A DNA stretch of 64,000 nt, from the NCBI GenBank assembly GCA_022601135.1, contig JAHZJB010000002.1:18389-82388 (forward strand), read 5' to 3'. Source of the DNA: Actinomycetes bacterium (lineage in GTDB: Bacteria; Actinomycetota; Actinomycetes; Mycobacteriales; Mycobacteriaceae). The position numbers and the translations under genes were made by a program. The notes under the pieces are model-generated. The model made no database searches and was not told where the DNA came from. It was given only the letters and a program-made list of their open reading frames with translations. Below are positions 37,209 to 46,262 of this stretch, piece after piece (within the stretch, counting starts at the first letter, position 1; each line of letters opens with the position of its first letter).

Positions 37209-39314
37209 TCAGACCGCCATCGAGCCCTCGCCGCACAGTGCGGCCGATAATCCGTCGGCATCGCCGCAGAGCAGGAGCGCATCAGGAACGGCCGCCTCCT
37301 CCGGCGTTGTCGGGAACGACGGTGGGGCCGGAGGCCACAGCGGGAAGATGCTGGCCCCGGTCACGCCCGTCAACCGAGCGACGATCTGGGCGCCAGTGTT
37401 GGTCATCACGTAGGTGACGTCGCCGATGAACTGCACGGGCGCAATAGCCAGCCTGGCCAACAGACTGATCAGGAAGATGCCCTGGTCGGCGATCGCCTGC
37501 AGTGACGAGACCACATCGTTGGTGAGTCCGTATACGACATAGGGCACCGTGGCGAAGATCGTGCGCGCGCCCAGCGCCAGTTGGGTGCCGATGTCGGGAT
37601 AGCCGTACATGGCGATTGCGTCTTGCAGCGACCCACGCAGCGCCTCGTCGTCATTGACCGGAAAGACATTGCTGTCGCCGAGGTCGGTCAGCGAGACGCC
37701 CTCCGAACCGACAGCCGGGGTACCCCCGAAGAGGGTGACCACCGTCGGTGTCACGTCGACGATCTGGTACCGCAGGTTGATAGCGCCGGCGGCGAAAAGA
37801 TCTGGGTTCTCGGCGATGACGAATGTCGATGTCTCGTCGGGCGATTGGAAGCCGTGGCCGAAACCCTTCTGCGGTTGGTGGCCGTGGTCGGTGGTCACCA
37901 GGATGGTCCACTGTTCCCCGGTGAGCGCCTCCCAGTCGGCCACAGCCTCCAGAATCTCGCCGAGGTTCCGGTCGAAGTTCTTGATTGCCGCCGCGTACTG
38001 CGGTGAGTCGCCACCGTACATGTGTCCGTTCTCATCGACGCCGACGAAGTAGCTGAAGAGAAAATTGGGAACGTCGGGGTCGGCGGCCACGATGGCCACC
38101 TCGGTTGCTTCGCCGACCGCGTCGTCGGTCAGTAGCCAGTCGGTATCGCCGGGGACCTGCGAGATGTTGACGACGGTGTCCGCGGGGATCGATCCAGCGC
38201 TGGCGATGGCGGAGATGACGTCCCAGTTAGCGATGGACGTTGTCTGGATGGCCGGGTTGAAGGTCTCCAGCTGATTGAACACTGTCGCCCAGGTGTCATA
38301 GGTCCAGGGAGTGAAGACATTGTTGATCACGCCGGTCGTTTCGCCCCACACACCGGTGAGGATGGACGACCAGGAGGGGCCGGAGATGGTGGTGTGCCCG
38401 ACGATGCTCGCCGGGGCAGTGGTGCCGGTCTGGATCAGCTCGAAGAAGTTGACGTTGGCCGGATCATCCAGGACGCGGCTGAGGTTGGTGCCATCCACCC
38501 CGATCACCAAGACGTTCGGTGTGGGGTCGGCCAGCGCCTGGGTCTGGGAGGTGGCCACCGTCGCGTCGCGGCGCACCGCGCTGCGTTCCAGCTCATCGCG
38601 AACCGCGGCCAGCGCCGCGAGCATCATCGGCGCCCCCATGGGCGCCTCCGGGCTCGGCTCGAGCGGCTGCTGCCCGGAGGAATCCGGCACAGAAGCGACG
38701 TCGACGACTGCGGATCGCTGTGCCTGAGCGGGCGGTTCCGATTCTGCGAGTTCCGTGGCAACCGGGGATGCCGTCGGGGGTGCTTCGGCGGAGTCCACCG
38801 GAGCATTGGTGAACATGTCCGGGGCGCGCTCCACGGTCTCAGCTGGCTCAGCCGACAGTTCGGCTTCGAGGGCCAGTGCCGACTCCGCGTCGCTGGAGTC
38901 CTCAGGGCGGCTCAGGCCCTCCGCGTCCGTGCGCCCTTGCGTGCTGTGTCGATCTGCCGATCTGCCACCGACCGAGTCCTCGGCTGCAACGGCGTCCTCT
39001 TCGGCTTGGGCATCCGCGAGAGATGCGGTGTCCTCGTCGTTGGCGGCGGAATTGTCGGTGGTGGATTCGTCGGCCGACTCCGACGACATGCCCACGTCTG
39101 AAGTCGGTGCGTCGTTGGTCGCTGCCCCGCCCGGGGAGGCCGAATCGCGCCCTGTCGCTGTAGTTGTCGCTGTGGTTGTCGAGGCCGAGACGCTTGTTGA
39201 CGACGAACTCGACGTGTCGGCGTTCGCGACGCCTGGTGCGGACGCCAGCGCCACCCCCACCCCGAGTGTTATCGCCAGCCCTCCTACGCGACCGATGTGT
39301 TTGGCGTAACCCAT
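37209..39314 (-). CDS. secreted alkaline phosphatase/phosphodiesterase (PF01663-type) with acidic display linker
   Basis: The product has 701 aa. The signal-like [27 protein letters not shown] is followed by about 230 residues rich in Ser, Thr, Asp, Glu and Ala. The catalytic domain (about residues 265-580) starts [16 protein letters not shown], has the nucleophile region [16 protein letters not shown] and metal ligands in LVTTDHGHQ and GFGHGF. This fits type I phosphodiesterase/nucleotide pyrophosphatase enzymes, which release phosphate or nucleotides outside the cell. The C-terminal 110 residues are hydrophobic helices. It is divergent from the PiT transporter. The N-terminal module recurs in two other genes here. 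Confidence 0.85.
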   Translation of the reverse strand: MGYAKHIGRVGGLAITLGVGVALASAPGVANADTSSSSSTSVSASTTTATTTATGRDSASPGGAATNDAPTSDVGMSSESADESTTDNSAANDEDTASLADAQAEEDAVAAEDSVGGRSADRHSTQGRTDAEGLSRPEDSSDAESALALEAELSAEPAETVERAPDMFTNAPVDSAEAPPTASPVATELAESEPPAQAQRSAVVDVASVPDSSGQQPLEPSPEAPMGAPMMLAALAAVRDELERSAVRRDATVATSQTQALADPTPNVLVIGVDGTNLSRVLDDPANVNFFELIQTGTTAPASIVGHTTISGPSWSSILTGVWGETTGVINNVFTPWTYDTWATVFNQLETFNPAIQTTSIANWDVISAIASAGSIPADTVVNISQVPGDTDWLLTDDAVGEATEVAIVAADPDVPNFLFSYFVGVDENGHMYGGDSPQYAAAIKNFDRNLGEILEAVADWEALTGEQWTILVTTDHGHQPQKGFGHGFQSPDETSTFVIAENPDLFAAGAINLRYQIVDVTPTVVTLFGGTPAVGSEGVSLTDLGDSNVFPVNDDEALRGSLQDAIAMYGYPDIGTQLALGARTIFATVPYVVYGLTNDVVSSLQAIADQGIFLISLLARLAIAPVQFIGDVTYVMTNTGAQIVARLTGVTGASIFPLWPPAPPSFPTTPEEAAVPDALLLCGDADGLSAALCGEGSMAV

Positions 39315-39552
39315 GGGTTTCCTTTCCGTTGGCCGCGGTTGCCGTGGCGCGGTGGCGGTGACGTCGCCGAAGCGAAAGTTACGCCTTCAGCACAGTCCGG
39401 TGACGGCGAATCGCCGATTATCCCGATCCACCGGCGTGGACAATTGCTCCCCCGTTGGTCGCCGACTGTTAACTTGCCGGCCCACAGAAATTTGGCTGCC
39501 GCCCGGTACTCTGCTGATCTCTGCCCGTCGACGGTATAGGGGGGCATCACCG
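39315..39552. promoter_or_regulatory. divergent promoter region between phosphodiesterase and phosphate transporter
   Basis: This 238-bp region has no convincing ORF, although the track extends the transporter through it. It holds an odd-length palindrome CGGCGAATCGCCG (39404-39416) and a G-run (39538-39544) about 8 nt before the TTG at 39553. It must contain both promoters, but I cannot place the -10 boxes with confidence. Confidence 0.4.
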
Positions 39553-41196
39553 TTGGACCGACGCGCCGAACGGGCATTGGCCGAAACCGACGCCCCGCCT
39601 TCAACAACATCGCCGCAGGTCGATAACGCTTTTCTGGGGCAAGATCGGTCCTGGAATCTGTCGTTCGCGGTACTGCTGGCTGGATCTTTTCTGGCGTTTT
39701 CCTGGTGGGCATTCGACCACGTCGGCGGCGCCAGCAAGGTAATTCTGGTGCTGGCCACGGCGGTCGGCATGTTCATGGCCTTCAATATCGGCGGCAACGA
39801 CGTCGCCAACGCTTTCGGGACGAGTGTTGGCGCGGGCACCCTGACGATGAAGCAGGCGCTGCTGGTCGCGGCGGTCTTCGAAGTCAGTGGCGCGGTGATC
39901 GCCGGCGGCCAGGTCACCGACACGATCCGTAAGGGCATCGTTGACCTGTCTGCGGTATCGATCGCTCCCGATGACTTCGTCTTCATCATGATGTCGGCGC
40001 TACTGGCAGCGGCACTGTGGCTGCTGTTCGCCAATCGCATGGGGTATCCGGTGTCGACCACGCACTCGATCATCGGCGGAATCGTCGGCGCCGCGGTGAT
40101 GCTGGGCGTCGTGACCGGGCAGGGTAGCGCGGCACTTGCGATGGTCCAGTGGGATGAGGTCGGCCGGATCGCGGCCTCGTGGGTGGTGTCACCGGTGTTG
40201 GGCGGCCTGGTGTCTTATCTGCTCTACGGTGCAATCAAACGACGCATCCTGCTCTACAACGAAGCCGCGGACCAGAAACTGCAAGAGCTGCAGCGGGAGC
40301 GCATCGCACACCGCGACCGCGATAAGGCGGCGTTCGAAAGGCTCAGTGAAATACAGCAGATCGCCTACAACGGCGCCCTTGCGCGGGATGCGGTGTTTGC
40401 CAACCGACCCGACTTCGATCCGGATGACTTGGAGTCCGAGTACTACCGCGAACTCCACGAAATCGACGCCAGGGCTGAGTCGATCGATGCGTTCAGAGCC
40501 CTGCAGACCTGGGTTCCGCTGGTGGCGGCCTTGGGTGCCATGGTGATTTCGGCGATGCTGTTGTTCAAGGGGTTCAATCAGATGAACCTGGGCCTTTCCA
40601 CGATGAACAACTACTTCATCATGGGCATGGTCGGCGCCGCGGCATGGATGGCGGTTTACATCTTCGCCAAAACGCTGCGCGGCAGCTCGTTGCCGCGGTC
40701 GACTTTCCTGATGTTCAGCTGGATGCAGGTCTTCACCGCCTCGGGCTTCGCGTTCAGCCACGGGAGCAACGACATCGCCAACGCGATTGGCCCGTTCGTG
40801 GCGATCCTGGATGTCCTGCGCACCAACTCCATCGAGACGCAGGCGCCCGTGCCGACCGCGGCCATGCTGGCATTCGGCGTCGCTCTGGTGGCGGGGCTGT
40901 GGTTCATCGGACGGCGGGTTATCGCGACGGTGGGACACAACCTCACCACGATGCACCCGGCGTCGGGGTTCTCCGCTGAACTCGCGGCAGCTGCCGTGGT
41001 TATGGCCGCCAGCGTGCTAGGGCTGCCGGTTTCCAGCACACACATCCTTATCGGTGCCGTGCTCGGCGTGGGCCTGGTCAACCGGTCCACCAACTGGGGC
41101 CTGATGAAGCCGATCGGGCTGGCGTGGGTGATCACCCTGCCCGCAGCAGCGATCCTTGCCTCGATGAGCCTGGTTGTGCTGCGGGGAGTCTTCTGA
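39553..41196 (+). CDS. PiT-family inorganic phosphate transporter
   Basis: The track starts at 39313 inside the divergent promoter region. I prefer TTG 39553 (RBS-like GGGGGG), giving 547 aa, although a different start is possible. The two PiT signatures are clear: [20 protein letters not shown] and [35 protein letters not shown] and [16 protein letters not shown] are the paired S-T-H motifs. About ten membrane helices surround a soluble central region (residues 215-285). It imports phosphate, usually with protons or as a metal-phosphate complex. MgtE follows 60 bp downstream. Confidence 0.9.
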   Translation: MDRRAERALAETDAPPSTTSPQVDNAFLGQDRSWNLSFAVLLAGSFLAFSWWAFDHVGGASKVILVLATAVGMFMAFNIGGNDVANAFGTSVGAGTLTMKQALLVAAVFEVSGAVIAGGQVTDTIRKGIVDLSAVSIAPDDFVFIMMSALLAAALWLLFANRMGYPVSTTHSIIGGIVGAAVMLGVVTGQGSAALAMVQWDEVGRIAASWVVSPVLGGLVSYLLYGAIKRRILLYNEAADQKLQELQRERIAHRDRDKAAFERLSEIQQIAYNGALARDAVFANRPDFDPDDLESEYYRELHEIDARAESIDAFRALQTWVPLVAALGAMVISAMLLFKGFNQMNLGLSTMNNYFIMGMVGAAAWMAVYIFAKTLRGSSLPRSTFLMFSWMQVFTASGFAFSHGSNDIANAIGPFVAILDVLRTNSIETQAPVPTAAMLAFGVALVAGLWFIGRRVIATVGHNLTTMHPASGFSAELAAAAVVMAASVLGLPVSSTHILIGAVLGVGLVNRSTNWGLMKPIGLAWVITLPAAAILASMSLVVLRGVF

Positions 41197-41256
41197 CATG
41201 TCTGCGTCGACATCAATGGTGGCACTGCCGCTTCGCCGACGTCTTCCCGTGCGGCC

Positions 41257-42618
41257 ATGAGCGAGATCCAAGGGTCCGCCCGTGACAAGGCCGCCCAAAC
41301 GATTGAGCACGCGTTGGACGATCTCGACCTGCCCACGGCGACGGCGGCGGCACGACCGCTCCCGGTGGATCAGATCGTTGACGTCCTGGAGCGGCTGGAC
41401 CGCAAGCAACGGGGTGTGCTGTACCGGTTGCTGCCCAAGGACAAAGCCCTGCAGGTCTTCGAGGACCTCGCCCCGAGCCTTCAGGCCGACCTGGTGGGAG
41501 CCCTGCAGGACGACGATGTCGCCACACTGTTCGCCGACCTGGACCCCGACGACCGGGTGGAATTGCTCGACGAATTGCCGGCGAAGGTCGCCCGCAAGCT
41601 CATGCAGGCGCTGCCGGCTGATGAGCGCGAACTCACCGCTGGCATCCTCGGTTACCCGGACGGATCGATCGGCCGCCGGATGAGCCCGGAATTCATTCGG
41701 TTGCGCCCGGAGTTGACCACCGCGGAGGCGTTTACCCGCCTTGCGGATCATCTCGAGGGCGCAGAGACCATCTACACCTTGCCGGTCACCGGCGAGGAAC
41801 GCGCTCTGCTGGGGGTGGTCAGCCTGCGCGATCTGATGAAGGCGCGACCGGGCACGACGGTGGGCGAGGTGATGCAGCCCGCGCACTGGGTGCGCGCCAC
41901 CGACGACGAGGAGTCGGCCGCGAGGCGTTGCGCTGACCTCAAATTGCTCGCACTACCGGTGGTGGACAACGAGACACGATTGATCGGCATTCTCACCGTC
42001 GACGATGCCCTGCAAATCCTCGAAGATGCCGATACCGAGGACCAGGCTCGCATCGGCGGCGCCGAGCCGCTAGATCGGCCCTATCTCAGCGCGGCGGTAT
42101 CCAGCCTGGTGCGATCGCGTGTGGTCTGGTTGCTGGTGCTGGCGATCGGCGCAACTCTGACCGTGCATGTCCTCGAGGTGTTCGAGGACACCCTGGCCGA
42201 CGTGGTCACCCTGGCGTTGTTCGTGCCGTTGTTGATCGGCACCGGAGGCAACACCGGCAACCAGGCCGCTACCACGGTGACGCGTGCGCTGGCTCTCGGC
42301 GACGTGAGCCCCCGCGACCTGGGTAAGGTGCTGTTTCGCGAGTTCCGGGTCGGCCTGTCGTTGGGCCTGCTGCTCGGCTCGTTGGCCTTCGTGGTTACGG
42401 CCGCGATTTACGGCCGTCCCATCGGCACGGTGATCGGGCTGACGTTCGTGAGCGTCTGCTCCGTGGCGGCAACCGTCGGGGGTGCGATGCCGTTGCTCGC
42501 CCGCGCAATCCGGGTCGATCCCGCGGTCTTCTCCAACCCGTTCATCTCGACCTTCGTCGACGCGACCGGGCTGCTGATCTACTTTCTCATCGCACAAACT
42601 GTTCTTGGTCTTTGGTAG
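41257..42618 (+). CDS. mgtE: MgtE-family magnesium transporter
   Basis: The product has 453 aa. Domains in order: the MgtE N-terminal superhelical domain (VDVLERLDRKQRGVLYRLL, with LDPDDRVELLDELP), two CBS domains (LPVTGEERALLGVVSLRDLM and LPVVDNETRLIGILTVDDAL), and five membrane helices with the selectivity sequence PLLIGTGGNTGNQAATTVTRAL. The cytosolic domains sense Mg2+ and close the channel. It follows the phosphate transporter, and uptake of Mg and phosphate together would make sense. Confidence 0.95.
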   Translation: MSEIQGSARDKAAQTIEHALDDLDLPTATAAARPLPVDQIVDVLERLDRKQRGVLYRLLPKDKALQVFEDLAPSLQADLVGALQDDDVATLFADLDPDDRVELLDELPAKVARKLMQALPADERELTAGILGYPDGSIGRRMSPEFIRLRPELTTAEAFTRLADHLEGAETIYTLPVTGEERALLGVVSLRDLMKARPGTTVGEVMQPAHWVRATDDEESAARRCADLKLLALPVVDNETRLIGILTVDDALQILEDADTEDQARIGGAEPLDRPYLSAAVSSLVRSRVVWLLVLAIGATLTVHVLEVFEDTLADVVTLALFVPLLIGTGGNTGNQAATTVTRALALGDVSPRDLGKVLFREFRVGLSLGLLLGSLAFVVTAAIYGRPIGTVIGLTFVSVCSVAATVGGAMPLLARAIRVDPAVFSNPFISTFVDATGLLIYFLIAQTVLGLW

Positions 42619-42667
42619 CTGGGGCGTCCGCTCTCCGGTTGGCATGGACGCAGAATGAGACCGCTGA

Positions 42668-45451
42668 TCACAGGACAAACACCGCGTGGGCCGGATCGAT
42701 CTGGCTCAACGAAAGGTTGGCAAGCACACCGGTGAAACCGAACCGATCGGGATGTTGGTCGTAGTAGAGATATCCTGAGGAACGGTCGTAGATGAATTGG
42801 CTGTTGTAGTTGGCGAGGCCACCCCCCAGGAACCAGAAGCAGTCAACGATGTCCACCTCGGTGCTGGTTGCCCCTGCCAAAGAGGTCGTGTCGATCGCGA
42901 TGAGATCGTGTTCCTGGCCCTGGGCGATCACCAACGGCGTGGCGCGTTTGCTGGTGTACACGGAATTCAAGATGAAGGTATCCGTGGCGTCAGAACCCAG
43001 CAGGATGTTGCGACCGGGCTTGAGAAGGCCGGCATCGGATCGGGTCGGCGAGCTGGAGTAGAGCCACTTACCTCCGTCGATCACGCTGGCGCTGGCACCG
43101 TCGGAAGATTTGTTGACGTAGAGGTCGAGGGACACGTTGTTGGGAATATTGGTGAACTGGCCGGCCGCCTCGTCATTGGGGTATGTGAAGAACCCCCACA
43201 CCCCATCTACTCCAGGGAAACCATCGTGTTTTGCGGCGGTGCGCAATGCTATGGGGTAAGGCGTTCCCGCCGGGGCAGCTACTTCGAATCTCCAGAAGTC
43301 GAAGTTATTCTGTGTCGTCGAATATTCGTTGCCGTTGTACGCGTACGGGTAGACCACCATGTGGTCCGGAAGTGTCGTCGCGCCGAACTGAACGAAATCT
43401 TGATATGAGCGGGGTACCCAGCCCGCGGTGTTCATGTTGATATTGTTTGGCGGTTGCAGCGATTGCGCTGTCCACACTTTGTCGGGGCCAATGATTCGAC
43501 TGACCGTCGACGGTGGTTGGGGCGCCCAGGGCGTGCTTCCGCTCCACACCAAATCCTGGTAGGGCCCGCCGGCGGCTTTGAGTTGGCTGACGACCGTGTC
43601 GAAGTCTTTGAATCCGTAGGTTCTACCGCTTACCGCGCCCGACCATTCCGTGCCGTGCGGAATAGTGAATTTGGACTGAATCGGCAACGACCATTCATCG
43701 ATATACGAGGTATCGATAGTGTATTCATAACCGCCGTTCGCGGGGTAGAGGAAATACTCCACGAAGCTGTAGTTTAAGAAAGAATTGCCAGCCGTTACCG
43801 CTGTTGGATTGAACGGATCGACACCGCCCGTCGAGTCGACGGGGAGCGTGAAACCGTTGCCGTTCGCGTCCGCCTCCACGATGTAGATCCGATTCTCGGG
43901 CGAGCCGGGTGCACCGGTACCGACGGCGAGGGCCACGGACGCACTGGATCCCTGTGGTATCGACACGGGAACGACAGGTGGGTTCTTGATGCTGTAGTCG
44001 CCCGAGTCGGTCAGGTTGTAGACCCAAATCGTCTTATCAGAGTTGTTGTGCACGTGGACGGATGGAGACGGATCCGGGGCGGGCGGCGTTGCGCAGCCGC
44101 CATTGGCGTTCTCACAGAGCAGCGGGATCGCCGTGAGGCCGACCGTGGCCGTCGAGGCACTCCGGGGCGCCGGCAGACCCAGCAGCCTGCTCATGCTGGC
44201 GGCGAGGGCGCTGATCGGGTGCAGATGCCAACGATTGGCGGCGCTGGTGTCGTCGGCGACGACGGTGAACATGTCGGTGCCACCGGCGCCGGCGAACACG
44301 CTGTCCGGGGTGTAGGTGTAGGTACCGTCCTCGGCGATCTGCACGACGCCGTTGACGGGCGCGTTGGTCACCGTGTAGGTGATGACGTCGCCGTCTGCGT
44401 CGAAGCCACCCAGGTTGCCGGTGATCACCCCGGTCCGGGGGTCTGCGGTATAGCCGGTGGGCTCAAGCCGGGGCGCCGAATTGAAGAATGTGTATTGCAG
44501 TTTGCGCATGCCGACCCAGAGTCCGGCGATCAGATCGGGTACCGGGAATTCCGGTCCGGGACGAATGGGTGCCGGAGCGTCCACACCCAGCCACGACAAA
44601 CCCTCGGTCAGGATCGAGCGCCAGGTCACCGGTGCGCTCACCCAATCTGGATAGTCGGGCTGGCTCGCAGAAGCCGCGCTCGCCGGCGCAGCGCCCGCAG
44701 CGGACTGGGCGATGGCAGCGGGACTGGCGGCGCGGGTGGTCACGGTGACCGCCGCGATCGCCTGATCGTCTGTCGCGTCAGGCGCCGCCGGCTCCGAGAT
44801 AGCCGCGACGGTTCTCACCGGGGCTGGGGCATCGATCCCGCCGCCGGAAGCAACCGGCGTGCCCTGACGACCTCCGCCAGACATCTGCGTCGTGCCCTCG
44901 GCTGGTTCAGCGTCCACGGCATCGCCCGCATCGCCGCCGGTGGCACCGCTGGTGGCGTCGACATCAGCCGGATCGGCTACCGAGTCCGCGTCATCGGGGT
45001 GCACCGTCTCGTTCAGTTGCTCGGTCGCCTCATCCGAGGCATCGCCACTCCGCGGGCCGGACTCTGTCGAGAGTGCATCGGCTTCATCGGATTCGTCGAG
45101 TTCGGTGTCGGCCTCGATGCCCTCCGGTGTGTCATCCCCTGCGCCGTCCGATGCATCCGGTACGGGCCCGGCTGAAGAATCCCGGGAGCTGCTATCCCTA
45201 TCAGTTTCTGCGCCAACGCTTTCGGTGCGTGGTGAAGAATCGGTGCCGGTCCCTGGGGTCGCCCCCTGCGAGGATCCCGCGCTCGGGGCGCCCGTGTCGG
45301 TGTCGGCGTGAGCCACCGATGCTGCGCCCGCCAAGGCCACGCCCACTCCTGCGGTGGCCGCACCGACCTGCAGCCAGCGCAGCACCGGCAAACTTTCGGT
45401 GCCACGACGACCGCTCCGGCGCGGACAGGGACGGCTTTGCTCGACAGCCAT
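42668..45451 (-). CDS. large secreted GH64/thaumatin-fold beta-1,3-glucanase-like protein with VCBS-like and RTX-like parts
   Basis: The product has 927 aa from ATG 45451, which has AGGAGG 8 nt upstream; the track start at 45715 is too long. The signal WLQVGAATAGVGVALAGAASVAHAD leads into about 200 acidic Asp/Ser/Thr-rich residues. A VCBS/Ig-like repeat follows (NLGGFDADGDVITYTVTN, then DGTYTYTPDSVFAGAGGTD). The central domain from VHVHNNSDKTIWVYNLTDSG through YEYTIDTSYIDEWSLPIQSK resembles GH64/thaumatin-like glucanases. The C-terminus (SQFIYDRSSGYLYYDQHPD) resembles the end of RTX proteins. It may bind or cleave beta-1,3-glucans at the cell surface; catalytic acids were not confirmed. Confidence 0.75.
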   Translation of the reverse strand: MAVEQSRPCPRRSGRRGTESLPVLRWLQVGAATAGVGVALAGAASVAHADTDTGAPSAGSSQGATPGTGTDSSPRTESVGAETDRDSSSRDSSAGPVPDASDGAGDDTPEGIEADTELDESDEADALSTESGPRSGDASDEATEQLNETVHPDDADSVADPADVDATSGATGGDAGDAVDAEPAEGTTQMSGGGRQGTPVASGGGIDAPAPVRTVAAISEPAAPDATDDQAIAAVTVTTRAASPAAIAQSAAGAAPASAASASQPDYPDWVSAPVTWRSILTEGLSWLGVDAPAPIRPGPEFPVPDLIAGLWVGMRKLQYTFFNSAPRLEPTGYTADPRTGVITGNLGGFDADGDVITYTVTNAPVNGVVQIAEDGTYTYTPDSVFAGAGGTDMFTVVADDTSAANRWHLHPISALAASMSRLLGLPAPRSASTATVGLTAIPLLCENANGGCATPPAPDPSPSVHVHNNSDKTIWVYNLTDSGDYSIKNPPVVPVSIPQGSSASVALAVGTGAPGSPENRIYIVEADANGNGFTLPVDSTGGVDPFNPTAVTAGNSFLNYSFVEYFLYPANGGYEYTIDTSYIDEWSLPIQSKFTIPHGTEWSGAVSGRTYGFKDFDTVVSQLKAAGGPYQDLVWSGSTPWAPQPPSTVSRIIGPDKVWTAQSLQPPNNINMNTAGWVPRSYQDFVQFGATTLPDHMVVYPYAYNGNEYSTTQNNFDFWRFEVAAPAGTPYPIALRTAAKHDGFPGVDGVWGFFTYPNDEAAGQFTNIPNNVSLDLYVNKSSDGASASVIDGGKWLYSSSPTRSDAGLLKPGRNILLGSDATDTFILNSVYTSKRATPLVIAQGQEHDLIAIDTTSLAGATSTEVDIVDCFWFLGGGLANYNSQFIYDRSSGYLYYDQHPDRFGFTGVLANLSLSQIDPAHAVFVL

Positions 45452-45560
45452 GGCCCGACCTCCTATGGACTGGTGAAGACCATTAAACCCCCCCCGGTGG
45501 GCCGAGCAAAAGTGAACGTGGCGCGCCGCGTCACCGCCTCGGCGGCAAATACGGCCGGCG

Positions 45561-46157
45561 CTACCCGGGAGGCGCCGGGTCGTACTGGATGTAGCGGCGC
45601 ACCTGGCGAGCGCGTTCCGGACCGGAGAGTCGCGCGACAAGGTGCAACGCCATATCGATTCCGGCAGACACCCCCGCCGAGGTGATGATGTCTCCGTCAT
45701 CGACGAATCGCTCATCGGCCCGCACCGTGATGGTGGGGTCGAGCTCAGTCAGCCGGTCGATCGAGGCCCAGTGCGTGGTTGCGGGCCGGTGCGAGAGCAG
45801 ACCGGCGGCGGCATACACCAGCGAGCCGGTGCACACACTGGTCATCAGTGGGACTCGGGCACGCTGGCGACGCACCCAATCCAGTTGGCTGCCATCCTGC
45901 AACTGTGGCCTGGTGCCCTCGCCTCCCGGATAGACCAACACCTCGAGCTTCGGCGCCTTGGCGAAGCTGTGGTGTGCCTGCAGCACTAGACCTTTTGCGC
46001 ACTCCACCGGTTCACCACAGCGGGATAGGCAGGAGACGGTGTAGCCGTCGTCCGGAAAGGACCGAGTCCACGCAGCGAGAACCTCCCACGGGCCGACCAC
46101 GTCGAGTTCTTCAGCGTCGTCGAACAACACGATCCCGATGTGTTTTGGCGTCTCCAT
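45561..46157 (-). CDS. DJ-1/PfpI family protein (isonitrile hydratase-like)
   Basis: The product has 198 aa from ATG 46157. It begins HIGIVLFDDAEELDVVGPWEVL, has LVYPGGEGTR, and the nucleophile elbow MTSVCTGSLVYAAAGLL with a reactive Cys. DGDIITSAGVSAGIDMALHLV is the C-terminal signature of the AraC-GATase-like and isonitrile hydratase branch. It lacks an AraC DNA-binding domain, so it acts alone as an enzyme or stress protein. It is divergent from glgP. Confidence 0.88.
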   Translation of the reverse strand: METPKHIGIVLFDDAEELDVVGPWEVLAAWTRSFPDDGYTVSCLSRCGEPVECAKGLVLQAHHSFAKAPKLEVLVYPGGEGTRPQLQDGSQLDWVRRQRARVPLMTSVCTGSLVYAAAGLLSHRPATTHWASIDRLTELDPTITVRADERFVDDGDIITSAGVSAGIDMALHLVARLSGPERARQVRRYIQYDPAPPG

Positions 46158-46262
46158 GTCAGGAGTATGGCTGGCGTTCTCGGTTTACCTCTCATGCCGG
46201 TACCCGGCCGGTGACATACTCCGAGCAAGTCAGCTCCGCTAACGGCAGAAGGCGTCAGGTAC
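46158..46262. promoter_or_regulatory. divergent promoter region with mirrored CATACTCC elements
   Basis: GGAGTATG at 46162-46169 and CATACTCC at 46215-46222 are exact inverted copies 45 bp apart. Each gives CATACT reading toward its own gene, so they may be two copies of one -10-type element. The minus-strand copy would give an almost leaderless DJ-1 mRNA. Confidence 0.35.
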
